Shown here one piece after another: positions 33,409-41,244 of a DNA stretch of 42,020 nt. Positions within the stretch are counted from its first letter, which is position 1. Every line of letters begins with the position of its first letter. The notes beneath the pieces are model-generated. The model was not told the DNA's origin and ran no database searches. It worked only from the letters and a program-made list of their open reading frames with translations. The position numbers were made by a program, and so were the translations under genes. The DNA is from Jeotgalicoccus sp052093725 (GTDB lineage Bacteria > Bacillota > Bacilli > Staphylococcales > Salinicoccaceae): the NCBI GenBank assembly GCA_052093725.1, contig JBQDHL010000008.1:1-42020 (forward strand), read 5' to 3'.

Positions 33409-34706
33409 CAGTAAGAGCACTGGCACTGGAATTATATGAAGATGTAATCGACAAAAAAGCATACAGCAACATCGTTTTAAATGAAGCGCTCCGCTTTGAA
33501 GAGTTGAACACGCAGGATAAAGGTCTGCTGACTGAAATTCTTTACGGCACGCTGCAGAATAAACTGACACTTGAATATTATTTGAGACCATTTATTAAAA
33601 CAAAATTACGCCGCTGGCAGCGCTATCTGCTGTTAATTTCAATTTATCAGCTGGAGTATCTCGACCGTGTGCCTGATTTTGCAGTAATTAATGAAGCAGT
33701 TGAAATTGCTAAAGAACGTGGAGGACTCCAATCAGGTAACCAGATTAACGGTATACTGCGTGCCTATTTAAGAGGCGAAAGACCGAATATCGATGATGTT
33801 AAAAATGATGCGGCACGTTTATCACTGAAATACAGCATGCCGAAGTGGCTCGTTAAACATTGGTTTAAACATTACAGTATTGAAGAAACAGAGCGCATCA
33901 TTTCATCGCTGAATGAAAAACCGCAAATGTATCTGAGAGTAAATAAAAAGCTGATCGACCGCGATAATTTAATTGAAATGCTTTTAAATGAAGGCTATGA
34001 CGTCAGAGAATCAACTCTGCACCCGGATGCAATTGAGTTTAACGGACAGAACATTACCCACAGTCAGTCTTATAAAGACGGTTTCTTTGCGATACAGGAT
34101 GTTTCTTCGATGTTTGTCAATCTGGCACTGGATCCGGACAATAATGATGACATCCTGGATGCATGCAGCGCGCCGGGCGGTAAAGGTCTGCACGCACTTG
34201 AATCAATGGACGGGGGCTCAGTATCTCTCGGTGACGTGCATGAACATAAAATAACATTGATTGAAAATGAGGCAGCGCGTCTGCAGCATACGAACTACGA
34301 AGCATTTGTTGCAGATGCTAAAACACACGATTACGGCCAACAATTTGACCGTATTATCGTCGATGCACCGTGCTCGGGTCTTGGGGTAGTTAAACGCAAG
34401 CCTGAAATTAAATATGAACGCACTGAAGAGAGTATTAACGAATTAGTTGAATTACAGCTCGATATTTTAGATAATGTTAAGAAATATCTGAAACCAAACG
34501 GCATATTAATTTATTCGACATGTACTATTCATCAGCTGGAAAATGAAAATGTTGCGTATACATTTAAGAAAAATCACGATGACATTGAATTTGATGACTT
34601 TAGCATTCCGGCATTTAACTTTACGGGGCCATACAGACAAATCCTTCCGTATGAACATCACACCGATGGTTTTTTCATTGCGAGATTTAAAAAGTCTGAC
34701 AGCTAA
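33405..34706 (+). CDS. rsmB: 16S rRNA (cytosine967-C5)-methyltransferase RsmB
   Basis: RsmB (Sun/Fmu) methylates C967 of 16S rRNA. The 433 residues consist of an N-terminal NusB-like RNA-binding domain (about 1-135) and a C-terminal Rossmann methyltransferase with the SAM site DACSAPGGKGLHAL near 248 and the two family cysteines in VDAPCSGLG near 322 and IYSTCTIH near 368. It overlaps fmt through its ATGA start. In staphylococci rlmN usually follows; here stp follows directly. Confidence 0.96.
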   Translation: MTVRALALELYEDVIDKKAYSNIVLNEALRFEELNTQDKGLLTEILYGTLQNKLTLEYYLRPFIKTKLRRWQRYLLLISIYQLEYLDRVPDFAVINEAVEIAKERGGLQSGNQINGILRAYLRGERPNIDDVKNDAARLSLKYSMPKWLVKHWFKHYSIEETERIISSLNEKPQMYLRVNKKLIDRDNLIEMLLNEGYDVRESTLHPDAIEFNGQNITHSQSYKDGFFAIQDVSSMFVNLALDPDNNDDILDACSAPGGKGLHALESMDGGSVSLGDVHEHKITLIENEAARLQHTNYEAFVADAKTHDYGQQFDRIIVDAPCSGLGVVKRKPEIKYERTEESINELVELQLDILDNVKKYLKPNGILIYSTCTIHQLENENVAYTFKKNHDDIEFDDFSIPAFNFTGPYRQILPYEHHTDGFFIARFKKSDS

Positions 34707-34729
34707 TGCCACGGATAGGAGGATTAATC

Positions 34730-35476
34730 TTGAAAGTAACAGAGAAAAGTATTTGCGGTAATTACAGAGATATCAATGAAGATTTAACTGGACATTTTTA
34801 TAACCGGACAAATCAGCCGCTGCTGTTTATTGCAGACGGTATGGGCGGTCACGAGTACGGGGAAGTTGCGAGCAGATTCGTTTACGACAAAGTGAAGAGT
34901 GCCTGGGAAAACAATAACCTTTTTAATATAGATGAGGCAGAACGATTTCTGCGGGATCTCGTTATTAAAACGAATCATGAACTGTATGACTACCAGGATG
35001 AATATCCTGAGTACAGGGGCATGGGTACAACTCTTGTACTGGTGGCAATTATCGAGTCGTCAATTCTCGTATTAAATATCGGCGATTCGCGTGCATACGT
35101 CATGAACAATCGCAAAATTGAACAGGTCACTGAAGATCATACTTTCGTAAATGTTCTCGTATCGAGTGGTGAAATTACCGCGGAAGAAGCGCAGTCGCAC
35201 CCGCGCCGTAATTTAATTACAAAAGCGATGGGGACTGAAAAAATGATTCAGGCTGATGTATTTCGTCTCCGCGGACGCCAGTATGATTATGTCGTCCTTG
35301 CAACTGACGGCTTGACTGATACTGTCAGACCTGATGAGATTCATCATTTGATGTACAGTGCAAAACTGACACTGGAAGAAAAAGCAGAAGAGCTGACAAT
35401 AACTGCAGAAAATAATAAGTCGCGAGACAATATCAGCATCGTTTTAGCCGACCTGAAAGCAGGTGGAGGCGAGTGA
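34730..35476 (+). CDS. stp: PP2C-type Ser/Thr protein phosphatase Stp (PrpC)
   Basis: Stp removes phosphates placed by PknB. The 248-residue protein has the metal-binding motifs of the PPM family: NEDLT near 17, IADGMGGHEYGEVAS near 34, GMGTTLV near 100, NIGDSRAYV near 119, ATDGLTD near 194 and SRDNISIVLADL at the end. Start TTG 34730 is chosen because GGAGGAT lies six bases upstream and the N-terminus then aligns with relatives; the ATG at 34706 overlaps the rsmB stop and has no ribosome site. Its TGA overlaps the pknB GTG. Confidence 0.95.
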   Translation: MKVTEKSICGNYRDINEDLTGHFYNRTNQPLLFIADGMGGHEYGEVASRFVYDKVKSAWENNNLFNIDEAERFLRDLVIKTNHELYDYQDEYPEYRGMGTTLVLVAIIESSILVLNIGDSRAYVMNNRKIEQVTEDHTFVNVLVSSGEITAEEAQSHPRRNLITKAMGTEKMIQADVFRLRGRQYDYVVLATDGLTDTVRPDEIHHLMYSAKLTLEEKAEELTITAENNKSRDNISIVLADLKAGGGE

Positions 35477-37467
35477 TTGGTAACGTAGTATCGGAACGTT
35501 ATAAAATATTGAAGTATTTAGGCGGCGGCATGAGCTCCGTCTATCTCGCGACAGATATTATTTTAAACCGTGAAGTTGTCGTGAAGATGATTAAGGCAGA
35601 TCCGATAGATAAAGAAAAATCCGTGCGCCGCTTTCAGCGTGAAGTAGAAAGTACAATTCAGCTGTCCCATCCGAATATCGTCAGCGTAATCGATGTTGAT
35701 GAAACAGAAGAGTATCATATACTCGTTACGGAAGTCGTTCACGGTCTCAATTTAAAAGAACATATTTTAAAGAGCAGTCCGCTCGATATTGATGAAGTAA
35801 TAAGTATTGCAATGATGACGCTCCGGGGCATAGAACATGCGCACGACCGCGGAATTATTCATAGGGACATTAAGCCGCAGAATATTCTTCTCGATACTAA
35901 CGGCAGGGTGAAAATTACTGATTTCGGTATTGCGAAAGCACTGAGCGAAACACGTATGACGGAAACGAATCAGGTCATCGGCTCGGTGCAGTACATCTCT
36001 CCTGAACAGGCAAAGGGACACAATACAGATGAACGCACTGATATATACTCATTTGGAGTTATGCTGTTTGAACTTCTGACGGGCCATTTACCCTATGAGG
36101 CCGAAACTGCTGTATCGGTTGCACTGAAACACATATCAGAACCGTTTCCGGATATTTCGGAGTATCGTGATATTCCAATCGGACTAAAAAACATTGTTAT
36201 GAAGTGTACTGAAAAAGAACCGATTAACAGATATAGACATGCAGATGATGTACTATCAGCGCTTGTTTATTATAAAGATATATCTGAGCCGTACATTCCG
36301 GTTAAAAAAGAAGAGCAGGAAAAAACAATGGTCACTGCAGTACCGTCTAAAGAAAAAACGGAACCTGAAAAGAAAGTAAAGGCAGCGCCGCTGCCGGTGC
36401 AGGAACCTGAGGAATCAAAGGCGGCTGCAGAAGAGCCGAAGAAAAAACGCCGTAAATGGCCGTGGATATTATTTATTCTGTTATTTCTTCTTGCTGCGGC
36501 AGCGGTTATTGTCTATCTGATGTGGCCGAGACTATCGCCGACCGTCAGTTTAGAAAACCTGCAGGATATGACAGTTGAAGAAGCGGAAGAGTATCTGCTG
36601 GCGGAAAATCTTAACGCCGGGAATATATCAGAAACATACGATGACAACTTTGAAGAAGGAATGATTATTGAAACAACACCGCGCTCGGGCGCTGAAGTTG
36701 AACGCGGCGGTACCGTAGACATGCTCGTCAGTCTCGGTGAAGAGCCGTATACGATGCCGGATTACAGTAATGAGAACTTTGAAGATGTAAAAGCGGATCT
36801 TGAAGCGGTCGGATTTACAAATATCGACTCGGAAGCTCAGTACAGCAATGAAGTACCTGAAGGTGTGATTATGGAGCAGTCTGTACCTGAAGGTGAAGAA
36901 CTGTATCCTGACGGCTCACAGATTACCTTTACCGTGTCTGACGGTGTTGAACCAATTCCGATTACAAACTACGCTGGCACGCCTCTCGACGATGCAAGGG
37001 CTGAGCTTGAGAGTCAGGGCTTTATCGTTGAAGTCTCGACAGAAGTTTACAGTAATGAAGTGCCTGCAGGTGCGATAGTATCTCAAGACCCGAGCTATGG
37101 CGATTTCCTGCCCGGTTCTCAGATTAACGTTATCGTCTCACTGGGTGAAGAACCGCCGAGTGAGACAACGTATCAGATCTCCTTGAACATTCCTTATCCT
37201 GAAGAAAAAGAAGAGAAAAAATCAAGCAGTTCTTCAAGCAAAGATAAGGAAGATAAAAAATCTGAAGCGAAACCTGAACCGGTTGAAGCAGAGATTTTTA
37301 TCGGAGATAAGAATAACGACATTAATGCAGTTTCAGAAACAATTAAAATTAGTGAAGATACGAACCATACGGTTTCACTTATTTTACTTGAAGGAGAATC
37401 CGGTGAATATCGTGTAGAGGTTGACGGAGAAGAAGTTATAAGCGAAACTGTAGATAACGATGAGTAA
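35473..37467 (+). CDS. pknB: PASTA-domain Ser/Thr protein kinase PknB (PrkC)
   Basis: This membrane kinase senses lipid II or muropeptides and regulates cell wall synthesis. The 664 residues comprise a kinase domain (about 1-270) with the glycine loop LGGGMSSVYLA, Lys38, HRDIKPQN and DFGIAKA; a Lys/Glu/Pro juxtamembrane stretch; a membrane segment at about 330-351; three PASTA repeats (about 360-560); and a Ser/Lys/Glu linker followed by a C-terminal domain of about 70 residues. GTG 35473 overlaps the stp stop and has AGGTGGAGG upstream. All kinase residues are intact. It lacks the usual direct link to rsgA because the P450 gene intervenes. Confidence 0.96.
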   Translation: MIGNVVSERYKILKYLGGGMSSVYLATDIILNREVVVKMIKADPIDKEKSVRRFQREVESTIQLSHPNIVSVIDVDETEEYHILVTEVVHGLNLKEHILKSSPLDIDEVISIAMMTLRGIEHAHDRGIIHRDIKPQNILLDTNGRVKITDFGIAKALSETRMTETNQVIGSVQYISPEQAKGHNTDERTDIYSFGVMLFELLTGHLPYEAETAVSVALKHISEPFPDISEYRDIPIGLKNIVMKCTEKEPINRYRHADDVLSALVYYKDISEPYIPVKKEEQEKTMVTAVPSKEKTEPEKKVKAAPLPVQEPEESKAAAEEPKKKRRKWPWILFILLFLLAAAAVIVYLMWPRLSPTVSLENLQDMTVEEAEEYLLAENLNAGNISETYDDNFEEGMIIETTPRSGAEVERGGTVDMLVSLGEEPYTMPDYSNENFEDVKADLEAVGFTNIDSEAQYSNEVPEGVIMEQSVPEGEELYPDGSQITFTVSDGVEPIPITNYAGTPLDDARAELESQGFIVEVSTEVYSNEVPAGAIVSQDPSYGDFLPGSQINVIVSLGEEPPSETTYQISLNIPYPEEKEEKKSSSSSSKDKEDKKSEAKPEPVEAEIFIGDKNNDINAVSETIKISEDTNHTVSLILLEGESGEYRVEVDGEEVISETVDNDE

Positions 37468-37470
37468 ATA

Positions 37471-37500
37471 TTGGCATTGGCTTTGCTGTTTATATATAAT
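37471..37500 (+). promoter_or_regulatory. Promoter of the P450 gene
   Basis: TTGGCA (37471-37476) and a perfect TATAAT (37495-37500) are 18 bases apart, starting just after the pknB stop. The P450 gene therefore probably has its own vegetative promoter rather than depending on the pknB transcript. Confidence 0.7.
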
Positions 37501-37532
37501 AGTGAAGTACATTCGAATTGGAGGAATCAATT

Positions 37533-38618
37533 ATGGCATCACTTAAGAGGGATAAAGGCCTGGATAACACATTGAAATTAATGAAACAAGGATACCTTTA
37601 CACAAAAAATCAGCGTGACCGTTTAAATACTACTGTGTTTGAAACAAAAGTTTTAGGCGGTAAACCATTCGCTGTAGTTACCGGTAAAGAAGGCGCAGAA
37701 ATGTTTTACAACAACGAGATTGTGCAGCGTGAGGGTATGTTGCCAAAACGTATCGTCAACACGCTTTTCGGTAAAGGTGCTATCCATACGATTGATGGTA
37801 AAAAACACATCGACAGAAAAGCATTATTTATGAGTTTAATGACTGAAGGAAACCTGAACTACGTACGCGAATTAACACGTACATTATGGCAGGCAAATAC
37901 TCAGCGTATGGAAAGCATGGATGAGGTAAATATTTANNNNNNNNNNNNNNNNNNNNNNNNNNNNNNNNNNNNNNNNNNNNNNNNNNNNNNNNNNNNNNNN
38001 NNNNNNNNNNNNNNNNNNNNNNNNNNNNNNNNNNNNCCGATGGATTCAAGAAACTGTGCAATCGACTTAATGAACACATTCCGTCCATTAATCGCGATCA
38101 ACAGATTCGTATCATTCGGTTTACTTGGAATGCACGATAACCCGATTACTCGTGAAAAAATTAAGAGCGAGCCGGACTATGCTTACAAGTTTTCACAAGA
38201 AGTTCGCCGTTTCTACCCGTTCGTGCCATTCTTACCTGGTAAAGCTAAAGTAGATATCGACTTCCAGGGTGTTACAATCCCGGCTGGTCACGGTCTTGCA
38301 TTAGACGTATACGGTTCAATGCACGACGAAACACTTTGGGAAAACCCGAATGAATTCCGTCCGGAAAGATTCGAAGACTGGGACGGTTCACCGTTTGACC
38401 TTATTCCACAAGGCGGCGGAGACTACTGGACTAACCACCGTTGTGCTGGTGAGTGGATTACAGTAATCATCATGGAAGAAACAATGAAATACTTCGCAGA
38501 GAAAGTAACTTATGATGTGCCGGAACAAGACTTAACAGTCGACCTTAACAGTATCCCAGGATACGTTAAGAGCGGATTCGTCATCAAGAACGTTCAAGAA
38601 GTAGTAGACAGAAAATAA
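37533..38618 (+). CDS. oleT: CYP152 cytochrome P450, OleT-like fatty acid decarboxylase/peroxygenase (internal assembly gap)
   Basis: CYP152 enzymes use hydrogen peroxide to attack long-chain fatty acids; OleT of Jeotgalicoccus removes the carboxyl group to give terminal alkenes. The N-terminus MASLKRDKGLDNTLK, the REGMLPKRIVNTLFGKGAIH block and the heme loop around HRCAGEW are nearly the same as OleT as I remember it. Phe79 and His85, associated with decarboxylation, are present by direct count. If the gap hides about 94 residues, as in OleT, the substrate-carboxylate Arg falls at 245, Pro at 246 and the heme Cys at 365, with a total of 422 residues, matching the family exactly. ATG 37533 follows GGAGGA. 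Whether it decarboxylates or mainly hydroxylates cannot be read from sequence alone. Confidence 0.93.
   Translation: MASLKRDKGLDNTLKLMKQGYLYTKNQRDRLNTTVFETKVLGGKPFAVVTGKEGAEMFYNNEIVQREGMLPKRIVNTLFGKGAIHTIDGKKHIDRKALFMSLMTEGNLNYVRELTRTLWQANTQRMESMDEVNIXXXXXXXXXXXXXXXXXXXXXXXXXXXXXXXXXXPMDSRNCAIDLMNTFRPLIAINRFVSFGLLGMHDNPITREKIKSEPDYAYKFSQEVRRFYPFVPFLPGKAKVDIDFQGVTIPAGHGLALDVYGSMHDETLWENPNEFRPERFEDWDGSPFDLIPQGGGDYWTNHRCAGEWITVIIMEETMKYFAEKVTYDVPEQDLTVDLNSIPGYVKSGFVIKNVQEVVDRK
37937..38036. other. Assembly gap (100 N) inside the P450 gene
   Basis: The gap begins after the first two bases of a codon (TA-, consistent with Tyr135 of OleT) and ends exactly at a codon start (Pro230 by OleT numbering). 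The frame is kept only by chance of the 100-N filler; comparison with OleT predicts about 283 real bases. Confidence 0.9.
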
Positions 38619-38629
38619 TTATTGAATAT

Positions 38630-38669
38630 AACGAACGCGCAGTCCCGGTTGACGGGCTGCGCGTTCGTT
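38630..38669 (+). terminator. Strong hairpin terminator between the P450 and rhodanese genes
   Basis: A 13-bp GC-rich stem (38630-38642 with 38657-38669) is extended by four further pairs (CCCG/CGGG) around a short loop. T runs on both sides are short, but its place between two convergent genes suggests a bidirectional terminator. Confidence 0.82.
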
Positions 38670-38708
38670 TTGTGTGAAAATTGAACAGCATAATCACTTT
38701 TAAAACTG

Positions 38709-39011
38709 TTACTGCAAACGGTCTCTCGGTCCTGTGTACTCCATCATACCGCCTTCAACATTATGAGCAGTGTAGCCATGAGCGTTCATATAGTCCTGAA
38801 CGCGTTTAGAGCGTCCGCCTGCCTTGCAGACAATGTAATAGTCCTTATCTTTATCGAATGAAGCATCTTCCAGGTCAAATGTGCTCATTGGAGTATGAAC
38901 AGCACCGGGTAAGAAACCCGTTAATTCAAGTTCATTAGTTTCCCTAACATCGAGAATGACGCTGTTCTTATCGTTTTTAACTGTATCAATTTGTGAAATA
39001 TTTATATCCAT
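38709..39011 (-). CDS. Single-domain rhodanese-like protein
   Basis: This 100-residue protein is one rhodanese domain, with LDVRETNELELTGFLPGAVHTPM near residue 20 (given here by its parts LDVRETNE and LPGAVHTPM) and the active-site Cys in YYIVCKAGGRSKRVQDYM near 63. Such proteins carry persulfide sulfur; partner and pathway are not evident here. On the minus strand GGGGAGGA lies about seven bases before the ATG at 39011, which I prefer to the ATG at 39017. It is convergent with the P450 gene and divergent from rsgA. A sulfur-carrier role linked to the bacillithiol gene at the window start would be speculation. Confidence 0.88.
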   Translation of the reverse strand: MDINISQIDTVKNDKNSVILDVRETNELELTGFLPGAVHTPMSTFDLEDASFDKDKDYYIVCKAGGRSKRVQDYMNAHGYTAHNVEGGMMEYTGPRDRLQ

Positions 39012-39066
39012 TTTCATGTCCTCCCCGTTCTATTTTACAAATTCAATTTTATCACAGTTAAATTGT

Positions 39067-39075
39067 TGTTATAAT
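39067..39075 (+). promoter_or_regulatory. Extended -10 promoter of rsgA
   Basis: TGTTATAAT at 39067-39075 is a perfect extended -10 element 33 bases before the rsgA ATG. No good -35 is visible, which extended -10 promoters can tolerate. A promoter here is expected, because the minus-strand rhodanese gene separates rsgA from the pknB transcript. Confidence 0.55.
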
Positions 39076-39107
39076 AAAATAGTATTTAAATTATCCAGAG
39101 GTGTTAT

Positions 39108-39968
39108 ATGCAGACAGGAAAAATTATTAAAGCGCTAAGCGGCTTTTATTATGTAGAATCGAATAATGAAGTGTACGAGACGCGTGCACGCGGCCGCTTC
39201 AGAAAAACTGAAGAAAGCCCGCTCGTCGGCGACTATGTGGAATTCCAAATAGAAAACGTTGATGAAGGTTATATTACAGCAATCCTGCCGCGTAAAAACT
39301 CGCTAAATAGACCGCCGGTCGCAAACATAGACCAGCTGCTTTTGACGACGAGTTTAAAATCTCCCGATTTCAGTTTTTATTTGCTGGACCGTTTTATTGC
39401 GTACAGCGAAGCGAATGATATTAATCCGGTCATCATCGTCACGAAAAATGACCTCAGTGATGATAAGGAACTTATAGAAAAAATTAAATTCACATATGCA
39501 TCGATTTACGATGTGCATTTTACCGATAAAGATCATATCAATGAAGATTTGAAATATGTTTTTAATGGTAAGCTCAGTGTGCTTGCCGGGCAGTCCGGTG
39601 CAGGGAAGTCAACCTTGTTAAATACGCTGCTGCCGCATCTGGATTTAAAAACAGATGAGATTTCAAATGCGCTGAACCGCGGAAAACATACGACGCGCCA
39701 CGTTGAGTTAATTAGTATCGACGGCGGTTTTATTGCTGATACACCGGGCTTTGCAACGATTGATTTTTTAAATATTGATAAATACAATATAAAATTCTGT
39801 TTTGTTGATTTTAATCAGTACAGCTGCAAATTCAGAGAGTGTCTGCATATTAATGAACCGAAGTGCGGTGTAAAGGCAGCAGTTGACAGAGGAGAGCTTG
39901 CCCAGTCGAGATACAACAGCTATGTAAAAATTTATAATGAAATTGATAATAGAAAAGAGAGGTATTAG
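39108..39968 (+). CDS. rsgA: Small ribosomal subunit biogenesis GTPase RsgA
   Basis: RsgA checks late 30S maturation. The 286 residues contain an N-terminal OB fold (about 1-70), a circularly permuted GTPase domain with the G4 motif VTKND at 111-115 before the P-loop GQSGAGKST at 161-169 and G3 in DTPGF near 210, then a zinc domain (CKFRECLHINEPKCG near 244: Cys, Cys, His, Cys). GAGGTG precedes the ATG. rpe begins two bases after its stop. Confidence 0.95.
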   Translation: MQTGKIIKALSGFYYVESNNEVYETRARGRFRKTEESPLVGDYVEFQIENVDEGYITAILPRKNSLNRPPVANIDQLLLTTSLKSPDFSFYLLDRFIAYSEANDINPVIIVTKNDLSDDKELIEKIKFTYASIYDVHFTDKDHINEDLKYVFNGKLSVLAGQSGAGKSTLLNTLLPHLDLKTDEISNALNRGKHTTRHVELISIDGGFIADTPGFATIDFLNIDKYNIKFCFVDFNQYSCKFRECLHINEPKCGVKAAVDRGELAQSRYNSYVKIYNEIDNRKERY

Positions 39969-39970
39969 AC

Positions 39971-40615
39971 ATGGTTAAAATACTACCATCATTACTCGCA
40001 GGCGATTTTTCAAAACTTGGTGCCGACATTAAAGAAATGGAATCAAATGGTGCAGATATGTTTCATTTGGATATAATGGACGGCCAGTTCGTGCCGAATA
40101 TTTCCTACGGTATTCCTGTATGTGAAGCAATTGCTAAAGAAGCAACGATTCCTCTTGATGTTCATTTAATGACATATGACCCGACACAGTTTATCGATGA
40201 TTTTAAAAATATGGGTGTTGACATGCTGTCGTTTCATATTGAAGCAACACCGCATGCACACCGTGCTGTTCAGCTGATTAAGAGTAAAGGTATGAAGGCG
40301 GGAATTGCGCTGAATCCACAAACGTCTGTAGAAGCAGTGCGTCATCTTTTAAGTGACATTGACTTCGTGTTAATTATGACAGTGAACCCGGGCTTCGGCG
40401 GACAGAGCTTTATCGATACATGTGTCGATAAACTCGACGAACTTGTAAATATCAGAGAGAATTTAACGAATAAATTTGATATTGAAGTCGACGGAGGTAT
40501 TAACGATAAAACAGCTGAAATCGTTAAAGCTCACGGTGCGAATTTACTGGTCAGCGGTTCTTACTTATTTAAAGCGGACGATAAAGCTGCTGCAATCAGC
40601 GCATTGAAGGAATGA
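39971..40615 (+). CDS. rpe: Ribulose-phosphate 3-epimerase Rpe
   Basis: Rpe interconverts ribulose 5-phosphate and xylulose 5-phosphate in the pentose phosphate pathway. The 214-residue TIM barrel has SLLAGDFSKLG near 6, the metal-binding HLDIMDGQFVPN near 33, MTVNPGFGGQSF near 137 and EVDGGIND near 173, all standard. It is translationally linked to rsgA and thiN, the order found in many Firmicutes. Confidence 0.97.
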   Translation: MVKILPSLLAGDFSKLGADIKEMESNGADMFHLDIMDGQFVPNISYGIPVCEAIAKEATIPLDVHLMTYDPTQFIDDFKNMGVDMLSFHIEATPHAHRAVQLIKSKGMKAGIALNPQTSVEAVRHLLSDIDFVLIMTVNPGFGGQSFIDTCVDKLDELVNIRENLTNKFDIEVDGGINDKTAEIVKAHGANLLVSGSYLFKADDKAAAISALKE

Positions 40616-40619
40616 TTAT

Positions 40620-41234
40620 ATGAAACGCATTAACTTGCTGCTCCGAAATATCCCGTTCACAGTAATAAATGATGCGCCGTGGGCAGGTGTCGATGCCGGA
40701 GTAAAAGGACTGCTTGAGGCAGATATTCCGGTTGAAAAAGCATACGGTGACTTTGACAGTGTCACCGAAGATGATTTAGAATTATTCAAACAAAGCTTAG
40801 CACTCGATATCGTTCCGAGTGCTAAAAATTTTACTGACAGTGAACTTGCACTTTTGTCATTGGCCGAACTGGGATACACAGCGATTGATGTTTACGGTGC
40901 CTTAGGCGGCAGAAAAGATCATGAGCTGATGAATATTCAGCTGCTGGCACACGAAGAACTTCGTAACATTGATATCCGATTGTTAAATGAAAAAAATGAA
41001 ATTATGCTGCTGACAGAAGGCGAGTATATATTTCAGGCAGATTATGACAAAAAGTATGTATCATTTATCCCGTTGTACGATGAAACACTCTTAACTCTAG
41101 AAGGTTTCAAATATGATTTAGAGGATACATACGTAAGTATCGGAAGAACATTAACCGTCAGCAATGAATATAAAGAAAATAACGTTGTAATTAATACTGA
41201 TAAAGATATATTAATGATTAAATCAACAGATTAG
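40620..41234 (+). CDS. thiN: Thiamine pyrophosphokinase ThiN
   Basis: ThiN converts thiamine to thiamine diphosphate, the cofactor of transketolase, which acts next to Rpe. The 204-residue protein has the catalytic-domain motifs DAPWAGVDAGVKGL near 19, AYGDFDSVTE near 40 and YGALGGRKDHELMNIQLL near 91, and a C-terminal beta-rich thiamine-binding domain. It starts four bases after the rpe stop. The N-terminus is of usual length for Firmicute ThiN. Confidence 0.92.
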   Translation: MKRINLLLRNIPFTVINDAPWAGVDAGVKGLLEADIPVEKAYGDFDSVTEDDLELFKQSLALDIVPSAKNFTDSELALLSLAELGYTAIDVYGALGGRKDHELMNIQLLAHEELRNIDIRLLNEKNEIMLLTEGEYIFQADYDKKYVSFIPLYDETLLTLEGFKYDLEDTYVSIGRTLTVSNEYKENNVVINTDKDILMIKSTD

Positions 41235-41244
41235 AGGTGAGTGA

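Noticed and set aside
34706..34729. Upstream ATG start for stp at 34706
   Set aside because: It overlaps the rsmB stop and lacks a ribosome site, whereas TTG 34730 has GGAGGAT at proper distance and gives the family N-terminus.
38709..39011. Rhodanese as a partner of the P450
   Set aside because: The two genes are convergent with a terminator between them and no known CYP152 enzyme needs a sulfur carrier; proximity alone does not support a functional link.
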